From positions 1-14,256 of the forward strand of contig CAWVTK010000043.1 of NCBI GenBank assembly GCA_963933205.1: a stretch of DNA of 14,256 nt. The letters are read 5' to 3'. This document shows, in pieces, positions 7,590-14,256 of the stretch; positions within the stretch are counted from its first letter, which is position 1, and each line of letters starts with the position of its first letter. Position numbers and translations under genes: made by a program. The stretch comes from UBA6772 sp963933205 (lineage in GTDB: Bacteria > Bacteroidota > Bacteroidia > Flavobacteriales > UBA7430). Under the pieces are notes generated by a model. It was given only the letters and a program-made list of their open reading frames with translations, did not search any database and had not been told where the DNA came from.

Positions 7590-8378
7590 ATGGGAATTAT
7601 TGACGCAATCATCCTTGGTATAATTCAAGGATTAACGGAGTTTTTGCCCGTTAGTAGCAGTGGTCATTTAGAAATTGCTAAAGAATTACTAAACGTATCT
7701 GAGCAAAACCAAAACCTACTAATGACTATTGTGTTGCATGCTGCAACCGCTTTAAGCACCATTGTAATATTCAGAAAAGACCTTGTTCAAATTATAGCAG
7801 GCTTGTTTCAATTTAAGTGGAATGAAGAAGCGCAGTTTTCTGTTAAAATTATTTTATCTATGATTCCTGCAGCAGTTGTAGGTTTGTTTTTTGAAGACGA
7901 AATTGAATCTTTATTTGGCGGTCAAATAATTTTAGTAGGCAGTATGTTGCTCCTTACAGGTTTGTTATTATTTTTAGCAGATAAAGCAGTAAAAACAGAC
8001 AAAAAAGTAAGTATTTTTAATGCTGTTCTCATTGGTATAGCTCAGGCTATAGCCATTTTACCTGGAATATCTAGATCGGGAGCAACCATTTCTACTTCTG
8101 TTTTACTAGGAGTAGATAGAGAAAAAGCAGCACGCTTTTCGTTCTTAATGGTTGTGCCATTAATTTTAGGTAAAATGACGAAAGACATCTTAAGCGGAGA
8201 TTTAAATTCTGACAGTTTGAACTTACCTCCCTTATTTTTTGGTTTTATTGCCGCTTTTATTACCGGTTTATTAGCCTGTAAATGGATGATACGATTGGTT
8301 AAAAAAAGTCAACTAAAATATTTCGCATACTATTGTTTGGTGGTTGGAATACTCTCTATAGCCGCTAAACTAGTGTAA
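7590..8378 (+). CDS. uppP: Undecaprenyl-diphosphatase UppP (BacA)
   Basis: 262 residues from the ATG at 7590, four bases after the DUF3098 stop; an in-frame reading from 7536 would overlap that gene and lacks family support. UppP removes a phosphate from undecaprenyl diphosphate on the outer face of the inner membrane, recycling the lipid carrier of peptidoglycan and O-antigen synthesis. The catalytic motifs are present: Q13xxxE17 of the (E/Q)xxxE motif, followed by FLPVSSSGHL (18-27, with His26), and PGISRSGAT (158-166, with Arg162). Several hydrophobic helices (about 43-60, 86-101, 112-130, 143-158, 180-195, 214-230, 243-260) fit the polytopic fold. Family loss or gain commonly alters bacitracin tolerance. 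In relatives truB often follows; here it does not. Confidence 0.95.
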   Translation: MGIIDAIILGIIQGLTEFLPVSSSGHLEIAKELLNVSEQNQNLLMTIVLHAATALSTIVIFRKDLVQIIAGLFQFKWNEEAQFSVKIILSMIPAAVVGLFFEDEIESLFGGQIILVGSMLLLTGLLLFLADKAVKTDKKVSIFNAVLIGIAQAIAILPGISRSGATISTSVLLGVDREKAARFSFLMVVPLILGKMTKDILSGDLNSDSLNLPPLFFGFIAAFITGLLACKWMIRLVKKSQLKYFAYYCLVVGILSIAAKLV

Positions 8379-8696
8379 GCTTTTTGAGCCAGTACTTATA
8401 CAAGACATTTACTTTGATGAGTACTGTTGCTTAATAATAAGGGCATTAAACTGGACTAGTTAGCTGCAAAACCCTCATTCGAATACGTTCCACTGGTATC
8501 TATAGAAATGAAAAGGCGCGAATGCTCCAAGGCACTAAAGCATGAAAAAATTGAGGATCGCAATTCAACCTGTTTAAGAGAATTTAATACAGAGCTTTTC
8601 TCAATAAAAAAAGATAAAATTAAAACTCAAGTCTCGTTTGAATTAATTAAACTATACTGGTAAATGTTTTCTTTTTAATCATTAAAATATAGATGG
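8379..8696 (+). other. Gene-poor stretch of 318 bases with a possible small ORF or remnant
   Basis: No convincing gene, terminator or RNA was identified. The part 8456-8663 is less AT-rich than its flanks and open on both strands: on the plus strand an ATG at 8508 gives 51 residues ending at 8663 (starts MKRRECSKALKHEK), and the same frame is open back to 8460; on the minus strand a frame without ATG ends at 8456 (contains FISIDTSGTYSNEGFAAN). Neither has a clear ribosome binding site. ATGCT/AGCAT and AATTG/CAATT can form small stems near 8518-8570. It may be a decayed gene or a dispersed intergenic repeat. Confidence 0.3.
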
Positions 8697-9947
8697 ATGA
8701 AATATACTTTTAGTTTAATTTTAAGTCTCTTTTTAAGCGTAAACATACAAGCTCAAATAGAGAAAAAAGCCTTATTTATTGGCAATAGTTATACATACTA
8801 CCATCAATTACCCGAATTGGTTGAAGGAATTGCCAATGCAAAAGGAAACATCTTTAACCACCAAAGTCATACGCCTGGTGGCACATCTTTATCAACACAT
8901 GCAAACAATGCTACTGTACAAAACTTATTTAGCGCTTCGCAATGGGATTACGTTATTTTACAAGCCCAAAGCCAAGAACCCTCCTTCCATCCCAGCCAAG
9001 TAGCAAACCAGGTTTACCCATACGCAAATAGTTTGTGCGAAAACATACGAGCAGCAAATGCCTGTACAAAACCCGTTTTTTATATGACTTGGGGTAGAGA
9101 AAATGGCGATGCAAACAACTGTGCAATCTACCCTCCAATATGCACATACGAGGGAATGCAAGAACGCCTAGAAACATCTTATACGGAAATGGCCGACAAC
9201 AACAGTGCTCTTTTAGCTCCAGTTGGAACTGCTTGGAAAACCATTCGTTCCAACTTTCCTTCTATAAACCTCTATCATTCAGACGGCTCACACCCCAGCA
9301 TACAAGGGTCTTACTTAGCTGCCTGCGTGTTTTATGCTGTTTTGTATAACGACAGTCCAGCGAGCAATTTTATGCCAGAAGACGACGATTTTACCCAAGA
9401 AGAAGCTCAAATTTTGCAAACGGTTGCTTACAATACTGTTCAAGAAGTAAATGTAAATTACACCACTATTGCTCAAGCTATGGCGAGCTATGAAATTATA
9501 GGAGACAGCTTACACCTTTTTAATGAAAGCACAAATTACAGCTTCATTAGCTGGACAGGAATTAGCCAAAACATTGTTTCTGATCTAGACACTTTATCTA
9601 TTTACATTGGCGACTATTCAGGTTCTTATGAAATAGATTTATCGGCTACAGACAATTGCAACGAATCTGTTTTCAATATTACACTCAACAACCTTAGTAT
9701 TCAAAACCTAGAAAATTCAAAGCTTCTATTCCCTAATCCATCATCGGGTCTTTTAAACTTTCAACCATCTAACTTAGAAGAAGCTTCTGTTTCTATATTC
9801 AATACCTTAGGTGTTTGTGTATATAAAAACGAAAGAATGATTTCAAAAACACTAGACCTTTCTTACTTTTCTGATGGAATATATCTAGTAGAAATAAGCA
9901 GCAAAAATGGAATCAAAAAACAACTAAAATGGCTTAAGAAAAACTGA
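8697..9947 (+). CDS. T9SS-exported SGNH hydrolase (DUF4886-like)
   Basis: 416 residues. A signal peptide spans residues 1-20 (ending IQAQ). Residues about 24-225 form an SGNH/GDSL-type hydrolase: block I is FIGNSYT with the nucleophile Ser31; a Gly-rich turn PGGTSL (60-65) fits block II; WDYVILQAQSQEP (83-95) fits the strand before block III; and SDGSHPS gives Asp196 and His199, the DxxH pair. The layout resembles DUF4886. Such enzymes cleave ester bonds, often acetyl groups on polysaccharides; the substrate here is unknown. Residues about 245-335 look like an Ig/PKD-like sheet, and 338-416 are a T9SS type A sorting domain (LFPNPSSGLLNF, VSIFNTLGVCVY, FSDGIYLVEIS, basic tail). The enzyme should therefore work at the cell surface or outside. 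A weak A/T hairpin overlaps its stop. Confidence 0.87.
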   Translation: MKYTFSLILSLFLSVNIQAQIEKKALFIGNSYTYYHQLPELVEGIANAKGNIFNHQSHTPGGTSLSTHANNATVQNLFSASQWDYVILQAQSQEPSFHPSQVANQVYPYANSLCENIRAANACTKPVFYMTWGRENGDANNCAIYPPICTYEGMQERLETSYTEMADNNSALLAPVGTAWKTIRSNFPSINLYHSDGSHPSIQGSYLAACVFYAVLYNDSPASNFMPEDDDFTQEEAQILQTVAYNTVQEVNVNYTTIAQAMASYEIIGDSLHLFNESTNYSFISWTGISQNIVSDLDTLSIYIGDYSGSYEIDLSATDNCNESVFNITLNNLSIQNLENSKLLFPNPSSGLLNFQPSNLEEASVSIFNTLGVCVYKNERMISKTLDLSYFSDGIYLVEISSKNGIKKQLKWLKKN

Positions 9948-9978
9948 TTTTGTCGTTTTTTAAGGCATTCTTTTGTAC

Positions 9979-9986
9979 TATATTTG
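9979..9986 (+). promoter_or_regulatory. Promoter -7 element (TATATTTG) for the ketosynthase gene
   Basis: TATATTTG matches TAnnTTTG exactly and ends four bases before the ATG at 9991. In Bacteroidota, transcription starts a few bases after this box, so the transcript may be leaderless or nearly so. No well-spaced TTG -33 element is evident. Confidence 0.4.
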
Positions 9987-9990
9987 GGGC

Positions 9991-11154
9991 ATGCAAGAAA
10001 AAATCATTATTAGTGGAATGGGGAGTCTTTCTGCCATGGGAAGCTCAGCAAATGAAGTTTGGGACAATTACTGTTCGGCTACAACACGTATTACCTCTTG
10101 TTGCTTTAACTCCTGCGACACAGCCGTTGGAAAATTGTATGCTAAGGAAGATGAGCTCGTTAAAAAGCTGCGCAAAGAAAATCCTCAATACAGAAGGTTA
10201 GATAAAACAGTTTTGTTTTCAATTATTGCTGCAAGACAAGCAGCAAAAGAAGCCAACTGGAGCACAAAAAAAAACATAAGCATCAATTTAGGATCGTCTA
10301 GAGGTGCCACGCAACTATTCGAAAAGTACCATAAAAATTTTCTTGAAAACCAAAACAAACATTTAAATCCAGTGGTTTCTCCAACAACAACCTTAGGAAA
10401 TATAGCCTCTTGGGTAGCCTACGATTTGGGCAGTAAAGGAGCCAGTTTTTCTCATTCCATAACTTGTAGTACAGCTCTACATTCCATACTAAATGCTGTG
10501 GCTTGGTTGCGTGCAGGTATGGCAAATAAATTTATGGCAGGTGGAGCTGAAGCCCCTTTGAGCGATTTTACTATTGCTCAAATGAGAGCTTTACGAATAT
10601 ATTCGGAAGAGAAGGGAGCTTTCCCATCACTCCCGCTAGAAAAAAACAAAAAAACAAACTCGCTTGTTTTAGGTGAGGCAGCAGCCGTATTTTGTTTGGA
10701 AAAAAATCACGGTCAGCAAAAGCTAGCCACCATTCAAGGCTTAGGGTTTTCTACAGAATTGATAGAACATAATGTATCCCTTTCTTCAGAAGCAGAATGT
10801 CTTCAAGACTCTATGCAAATGGCTTTAAAAGAGGCAAACTTAACAACTGTAGACAGTATTGTTGTACATGCACCCGGAACCTTAAAAGGAGACCAAAGCG
10901 AATACAAAGCTATTCAGCATGTATTCGGACAAAACTTACCTCACATAATTTCTACTAAATACACCACTGGTCATACTTTTGGAGCTTCTGGTGCACTCAG
11001 TATAGAATTGGCTGTTCTTATGTTAAAACACAACAAACTAATTAATTTTCCATACGAAAGCCTTAAATATGGAGAAAGAAAAGAGGTATCTAACGTTATG
11101 ATAAATGCAACCGGATTCGGAGGCAATGCAGTAAGCATCATTTTATCAAAATAA
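9991..11154 (+). CDS. Beta-ketoacyl-ACP synthase, probably linked to biotin synthesis
   Basis: 387 residues from the ATG at 9991 (MQEKIIISGMGSLSAMG); a TTG at 9973 lies upstream of the promoter box and was rejected. The thiolase-fold ketosynthase layout is complete: N-terminal (I)SGMGxxSAMG, nucleophile Cys159 in ITCSTALHS, His293 in HAPGTLKGDQSE, Lys323, His328 in TTGHTFGASGA, and the C-terminal GFGGNAVSIIL. FabB/FabF enzymes condense malonyl-ACP with an acyl-ACP. The second catalytic block reads HAPGT where FabF has HGTST, although the key His, the GD pair and the Glu align without gaps; this marks a divergent subfamily. The length is slightly below the usual 410. It lies 54 bases before bioB. 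I recall similar ketosynthases within flavobacterial bio clusters, so a role in making the pimeloyl chain is likely but inferred. Confidence 0.85.
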   Translation: MQEKIIISGMGSLSAMGSSANEVWDNYCSATTRITSCCFNSCDTAVGKLYAKEDELVKKLRKENPQYRRLDKTVLFSIIAARQAAKEANWSTKKNISINLGSSRGATQLFEKYHKNFLENQNKHLNPVVSPTTTLGNIASWVAYDLGSKGASFSHSITCSTALHSILNAVAWLRAGMANKFMAGGAEAPLSDFTIAQMRALRIYSEEKGAFPSLPLEKNKKTNSLVLGEAAAVFCLEKNHGQQKLATIQGLGFSTELIEHNVSLSSEAECLQDSMQMALKEANLTTVDSIVVHAPGTLKGDQSEYKAIQHVFGQNLPHIISTKYTTGHTFGASGALSIELAVLMLKHNKLINFPYESLKYGERKEVSNVMINATGFGGNAVSIILSK

Positions 11155-11179
11155 AAAAGAGCTTGAAAAAAAGAAGGCT

Positions 11180-11187
11180 TATATTTG
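11180..11187 (+). promoter_or_regulatory. Promoter -7 element (TATATTTG) for bioB
   Basis: An exact TAnnTTTG match 21 bases before the bioB ATG at 11209, predicting a leader of about 15 bases. A TTG at 11163-11165 is only 14 bases upstream, closer than usual for a -33 element. There is no terminator between the ketosynthase and bioB, so read-through plus this internal start are both possible. Confidence 0.5.
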
Positions 11188-11208
11188 AGCTGAATATTAA
11201 GAATACAG

Positions 11209-12318
11209 ATGAAGGAGAATAGAAAAAATTGGACGAAAGAAGAAGTTTTAGAGCTTTACCAAAAACCTTTGCTTGAATTAGTTTTCGAAGCTGCCAAGGT
11301 ACATAGAGAAAATCACGATCCTAAAGAAGTACAGGTAAGCACACTACTTTCTATAAAAACAGGTGGTTGCCCAGAAGATTGCGGTTACTGTCCGCAAGCT
11401 GCGCGATACCATACCGATATAGAGAAAAACGACTTAATGTCTGTACAGACAGTAAAAGCTCAAGCACTAAGAGCTCGAAGCTCTGGTTCCTCTAGAGTTT
11501 GTATGGGTGCTGCTTGGAGAAACGTAAAAGAAGGTTCTGAATTTGATCAGGTACTCGAAATGGTTCGCACGGTTAGAGACTTAGATATGGAAGTATGTTG
11601 TACATTAGGCATGCTTACTCAAGATCAGGCTCGAAGACTTTCTGATGCAGGACTTTACGCTTACAACCACAATTTAGATACTTCTGAAGAACACTACAAA
11701 AAAGTAATTTCTACACGGGGTTATGAAGATCGAATTGAAACCATAGGTAATGCACGCAAAGCAGGTTTAACCGTCTGTTCTGGTGGAATTATTGGAATGG
11801 GTGAGACCATAGAAGACCGTGCCGCCATGTTGGTTACACTTTCCAATTTAAATCCTTACCCAGAATCTGTTCCTATAAACGCACTAGTAGCAGTAGAAGG
11901 AACTCCAATGGAAGAGCAAGAGCATATACCCATTTGGGATATGGTGCGAATGGTAGCAACAACTAGAATTGTACTTCCAACAACCACCGTGCGACTGTCT
12001 GCAGGGAGAACACAAATGAACGACGAAGGCCAAGCTTTATGCTTTATGTCTGGAGCAGGGTCTATTTTTGCTGGCGATAAGTTACTAACAACGCCTAATC
12101 CAGACATAAATAAAGACATGGACTTGTTTAATACACTAGGTCTTGTTCCTCAAAAGGCCTACAAAAAAGGAAACAAGCCTGAAGTAAACGAAAACTATAA
12201 AAACAGTAATGCAAGTGATCAAAAAGTAAAATGGTCGAGACCTGCACACACTATAGATGCAAATGTTGCAGCGACTAAGAGTGCAAAAGAAAAACGTAAA
12301 TTAGAAACTAAATCTTAA
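11209..12318 (+). CDS. bioB: Biotin synthase
   Basis: 369 residues. BioB is a radical SAM enzyme that inserts sulfur into dethiobiotin. The [4Fe-4S] ligands are Cys54, Cys58 and Cys61 in GGCPEDCGYCPQ. The ligands of the second, sacrificial [2Fe-2S] cluster are Cys98 (RVCMGAAWR), Cys130 (MEVCCTLGML), Cys190 (LTVCSGGIIGMGE) and Arg262 (VRLSAGR), all present. YNHNLDTS (152-159) and FMSGAGSIFAGDKLLTT are strongly conserved BioB blocks. A second Cys at 131 follows the ligand, where E. coli has Met. The C-terminus is about 20 residues longer than in E. coli, polar and Lys-rich. The gene stands 54 bases after the ketosynthase and 10 bases before the barrel protein; bioA, bioD and bioF are not in the window. 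Confidence 0.97.
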   Translation: MKENRKNWTKEEVLELYQKPLLELVFEAAKVHRENHDPKEVQVSTLLSIKTGGCPEDCGYCPQAARYHTDIEKNDLMSVQTVKAQALRARSSGSSRVCMGAAWRNVKEGSEFDQVLEMVRTVRDLDMEVCCTLGMLTQDQARRLSDAGLYAYNHNLDTSEEHYKKVISTRGYEDRIETIGNARKAGLTVCSGGIIGMGETIEDRAAMLVTLSNLNPYPESVPINALVAVEGTPMEEQEHIPIWDMVRMVATTRIVLPTTTVRLSAGRTQMNDEGQALCFMSGAGSIFAGDKLLTTPNPDINKDMDLFNTLGLVPQKAYKKGNKPEVNENYKNSNASDQKVKWSRPAHTIDANVAATKSAKEKRKLETKS

Positions 12319-12328
12319 ATAATTAATT

Positions 12329-12988
12329 ATGAAAAAACTAATTCTAACAATTGCTTTATTAGGTTTTACCCTAAACAGTTCGGCTCAAGATTTTTCTTGG
12401 GGTCCTAAGGTAGGTATTGCCTTACCATCCATTAAACTTTCTGATGTAGAAGACGTAGAGTCTGGTATGGAAACCCTTAGACTTTTAGAAGAAGCCAACG
12501 CTAAAATAAGTGCTCACATTGGAGTCTTCGCTCGCATCTCTTTACTTGGCTTTTACGTTCAGCCAGAAATTCTATTTAGCAGCTCTAAATCCGAAGTTGG
12601 ATACAACTTACTTTTAGATGGGCAAACAAACTACGAAAGTGTAGCTGGAGAAGTTCGACTAAACAAACTAGATATTCCGGTTTTAGTAGGAAAGCGCTTT
12701 CTAAAAGTGTTTAGAGTAAATGCTGGTCCAGTATTTACTTTACCACTTAGTGAAGACATCAGTTTTAAGAGTTTATCTGGTACGGTAAGTGATGTGAAAA
12801 CCAACTATAAGTCAGCTACAGTGGGTGCTCAAATTGGTGCTGGTTTGGACTTGGCTTTTCTTACAGTAGACCTACGTTACGAACTAGCGCTACAATCTAT
12901 ATCCGAGGGGATTTCTGTTGGAGATACAGAGTTTGCAGCAGACCAAAGAGTAAATCAATTCTTGATTTCTATTGGATTTAAATTCTAA
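12329..12988 (+). CDS. Outer-membrane beta-barrel (porin-like) protein
   Basis: 219 residues with a signal peptide (1-19, ending SSAQ). The mature part alternates strands of an 8-strand-type barrel: WGPKVGIALPS, KISAHIGVFARISLLGFYVQPEILFSS, NKLDIPVLVGKRFLKVFRVNAGPVFTLPL, SATVGAQIGAGLDLAFLTVDLRYELAL, and the closing QFLISIGFKF with a terminal Phe. This is the outer-membrane beta-barrel family common in Bacteroidota (PF13568-like pattern). The ligand or role is unknown. It starts 10 bases after bioB and ends before a strong terminator, so it is the last gene of the bioB transcript. A link to biotin or its precursor transport is possible but not shown. Confidence 0.85.
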   Translation: MKKLILTIALLGFTLNSSAQDFSWGPKVGIALPSIKLSDVEDVESGMETLRLLEEANAKISAHIGVFARISLLGFYVQPEILFSSSKSEVGYNLLLDGQTNYESVAGEVRLNKLDIPVLVGKRFLKVFRVNAGPVFTLPLSEDISFKSLSGTVSDVKTNYKSATVGAQIGAGLDLAFLTVDLRYELALQSISEGISVGDTEFAADQRVNQFLISIGFKF

Positions 12989-13008
12989 ACTCATCTACTC
13001 CATATTTA

Positions 13009-13038
13009 ATGCCTCTGACATGTCAGGGGCATTTTTTT
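13009..13038 (+). terminator. Strong intrinsic terminator after the bioB-barrel unit
   Basis: ATGCCTCTGACA (13009-13020) is followed directly by TGTCAGGGGCAT (13021-13032), a 12-bp near-perfect stem with one T-G wobble, then seven T residues (13032-13038). It lies 21 bases after the barrel gene stop and 82 bases before serS. Confidence 0.9.
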
Positions 13039-13093
13039 GTTCGAGCAATTTAAACTTTAAGCACTGCAAATAAAAAGTTAGGATCTAATAGCT

Positions 13094-13101
13094 TATTTTT
13101 G
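13094..13101 (+). promoter_or_regulatory. Promoter -7 element (TATTTTTG) for serS
   Basis: An exact TAnnTTTG match 19 bases before the serS ATG at 13121, downstream of the strong terminator. The predicted leader is about 13-15 bases. No TTG -33 element is clear. Confidence 0.5.
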
Positions 13102-13120
13102 TGTTCCTAAATAAAAGAGC

Positions 13121-14256
13121 ATGTTACAAGTAGCATTTATTAGAGCGCATAAAGAAGAGGTAATTAAACGATTAGCCGTAAAGAATTTCGATGCCAAAGA
13201 AATCATCGAAGAACTCATCGTGTTAGACGAAAAAAGACGCAATACACAATCTGAAAATGACGCAATACTTTCAGAGTCCAACAAGTTATCAAAAGAAATT
13301 GGTCTACTATATAAGTCAGGAAATACAGAAGAAGCAAATGCAAAAAAAGCTGAAACTGCCGTACTAAAAGAAAAAACAAAAGTTTTACACCAAATACTTA
13401 GCGAAACTCAAATTGCGCTAGAAAAAAAGCTGGTACAAATCCCAAATATACCTCACGTGTCTGTTCCAAAAGGAAACTCTGAGCAAGACAATGAAGTGGT
13501 AAGTCAAGAAGGAAGCATCCCTAATTTAGGCGTAAATGCAAAACCTCACTGGGAATTGGTTGCAGAAAAAAACATAATTGATTTTGAGTTGGGCGTAAAA
13601 ATTACTGGAGCAGGTTTTCCGGTGTACCGTGGAAAAGGTGCGCGAATGCAACGCGCTTTAATAAACTACTTTTTAGATAAAAATACCGCTGCAGGTTATG
13701 AGGAAATCATGCCGCCCTTACTCGTTAATGAAGCTTCGGGATTTGGTACAGGTCAGTTGCCCGATAAAGAAGGCCAAATGTACCATGCAACAGAAGACAA
13801 TTTATATTTAATACCAACAGCTGAAGTTCCGGTTACAAACATCTTTAGAGATGTGATTGTAAAGAAAGAAGAGCTGCCAATAAAATGTACCGCATATACA
13901 CCTTGCTTTAGAAGAGAGGCAGGATCGTACGGAAAAGATGTGAGGGGTTTAAATCGATTGCATCAATTTGATAAAGTTGAAATTGTACAAATTCAACATC
14001 CAGACAAATCTTACCAAACACTTGATGTTATGGTAAAACACGTAGCAGACATTTTACGTGAACTAGGTTTGCCTTTTAGAATATTAAAACTTTGTGGAGG
14101 AGATTTAGGTTTTACATCTGCACTAACATTTGATTTTGAGGTATACTCTGCAGCACAAGAAAAATGGCTAGAGGTAAGTTCTGTATCCAACTTTGAAAGC
14201 TACCAGAGTAACCGATTGAAGCTGCGGTTTAAAGACGAGGACAAAAAAACACAGCT
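13121..14256 (+). CDS. serS: Seryl-tRNA synthetase (3' end outside window)
   Basis: An open frame runs from the ATG at 13121 to the window edge, giving 378 residues of the usual 420-425. The enzyme charges tRNA-Ser with serine in the cytoplasm. The N-terminal ~115 residues are the Lys/Glu-rich antiparallel coiled-coil arm (DEKRRNTQSENDAILSES, then ALEKKLVQIPNIPHVSVP) that grips the long variable arm of tRNA-Ser. The class II catalytic core follows: TAEVP at 233-237 (serine binding), motif 2 with FRREAGSYGKDVRGLNRLHQF starting at residue 263, and GGDLGFTSALTFDFEVY near the serine/ATP pocket. Motif 3 lies beyond the window. It is separated from the upstream genes by a terminator and has its own promoter. 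Confidence 0.96.
   Translation, partial: MLQVAFIRAHKEEVIKRLAVKNFDAKEIIEELIVLDEKRRNTQSENDAILSESNKLSKEIGLLYKSGNTEEANAKKAETAVLKEKTKVLHQILSETQIALEKKLVQIPNIPHVSVPKGNSEQDNEVVSQEGSIPNLGVNAKPHWELVAEKNIIDFELGVKITGAGFPVYRGKGARMQRALINYFLDKNTAAGYEEIMPPLLVNEASGFGTGQLPDKEGQMYHATEDNLYLIPTAEVPVTNIFRDVIVKKEELPIKCTAYTPCFRREAGSYGKDVRGLNRLHQFDKVEIVQIQHPDKSYQTLDVMVKHVADILRELGLPFRILKLCGGDLGFTSALTFDFEVYSAAQEKWLEVSSVSNFESYQSNRLKLRFKDEDKKTQ

Noticed and set aside
8390..8430. Two AGTACT hexamers about 27 bases apart as a regulatory site
   Set aside because: A palindromic hexamer twice in AT-rich DNA is weak evidence, and no gene starts nearby.
8953..9177. Minus-strand frames within the SGNH hydrolase
   Set aside because: They are antisense to a gene with a complete catalytic layout and lack starts or motifs of their own.
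9939..9961. AAAAAC/GTTTTT hairpin at the end of the SGNH gene as a terminator
   Set aside because: Only A-T pairs plus one C-G, with a 10-base loop; too weak to call.
9950..10201. Plus-strand frame of 83 residues overlapping the ketosynthase start
   Set aside because: It overlaps in another frame the conserved N-terminus of the ketosynthase and has no family resemblance.
11856..12119. Minus-strand frame of 87 residues
   Set aside because: Antisense to the strongly conserved C-terminal half of bioB.
13093..13284. Minus-strand open frame of 63 residues
   Set aside because: It lies antisense to the start of serS, which has clear family sequence over its whole length.

Overview
The window comes from an AT-rich genome of the phylum Bacteroidota, most likely order Flavobacteriales. 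Four things point there: two secreted proteins end in type IX secretion (T9SS) type A sorting domains; ftsX, a DUF3098 gene and uppP lie in a row; DUF5777, DUF3108 and tRNA_anti-like families typical of the phylum are present; and several genes carry the Bacteroidota -7 promoter element TAnnTTTG. No rRNA, tRNA, CRISPR array or intact mobile element was seen.

Left part (1-4904). The first 136 bases hold the end of a small, apparently exported peptide whose tail repeats DEPxTGW twice, followed by a hairpin terminator. The minus strand then carries, in transcription order from 4904 down to 367, a monohaem cytochrome c lipoprotein, a YceI-like periplasmic protein and a DUF5777 outer-membrane beta-barrel, packed with 2- and 4-base gaps. 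A large T9SS-exported surface protein with a lamin-tail-like domain follows after 104 bases. The three packed genes look like one envelope module for redox or lipophilic-molecule handling; its function is unknown to me.

Middle part (5114-8378). On the plus strand, a TAnnTTTG promoter leads into a small membrane-anchored OB-fold protein and a DUF3108 envelope protein. Next comes the cell-division/envelope operon ftsX, DUF3098 gene, uppP, with gaps of 1 and 4 bases. uppP recycles the undecaprenyl carrier for cell-wall synthesis. A gene-free stretch of 318 bases (8379-8696) follows, where truB often sits in relatives. It contains a segment open on both strands that resembles a remnant or dispersed repeat.

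Right part (8697-14256). A T9SS-exported SGNH hydrolase (DUF4886-like) is followed by a beta-ketoacyl-ACP synthase, biotin synthase bioB and a small outer-membrane beta-barrel, then a strong intrinsic terminator. The synthase-bioB pairing suggests that the synthase works in making the pimeloyl precursor of biotin. The window ends inside serS (seryl-tRNA synthetase), which has its own promoter and lacks only its C-terminal part here.

The best candidates for something undescribed are the cytochrome/YceI/DUF5777 module, the biotin-linked ketosynthase with its unusual HAPGT motif, the DEPxTGW repeat peptide at the left edge, and the double-open segment after uppP.
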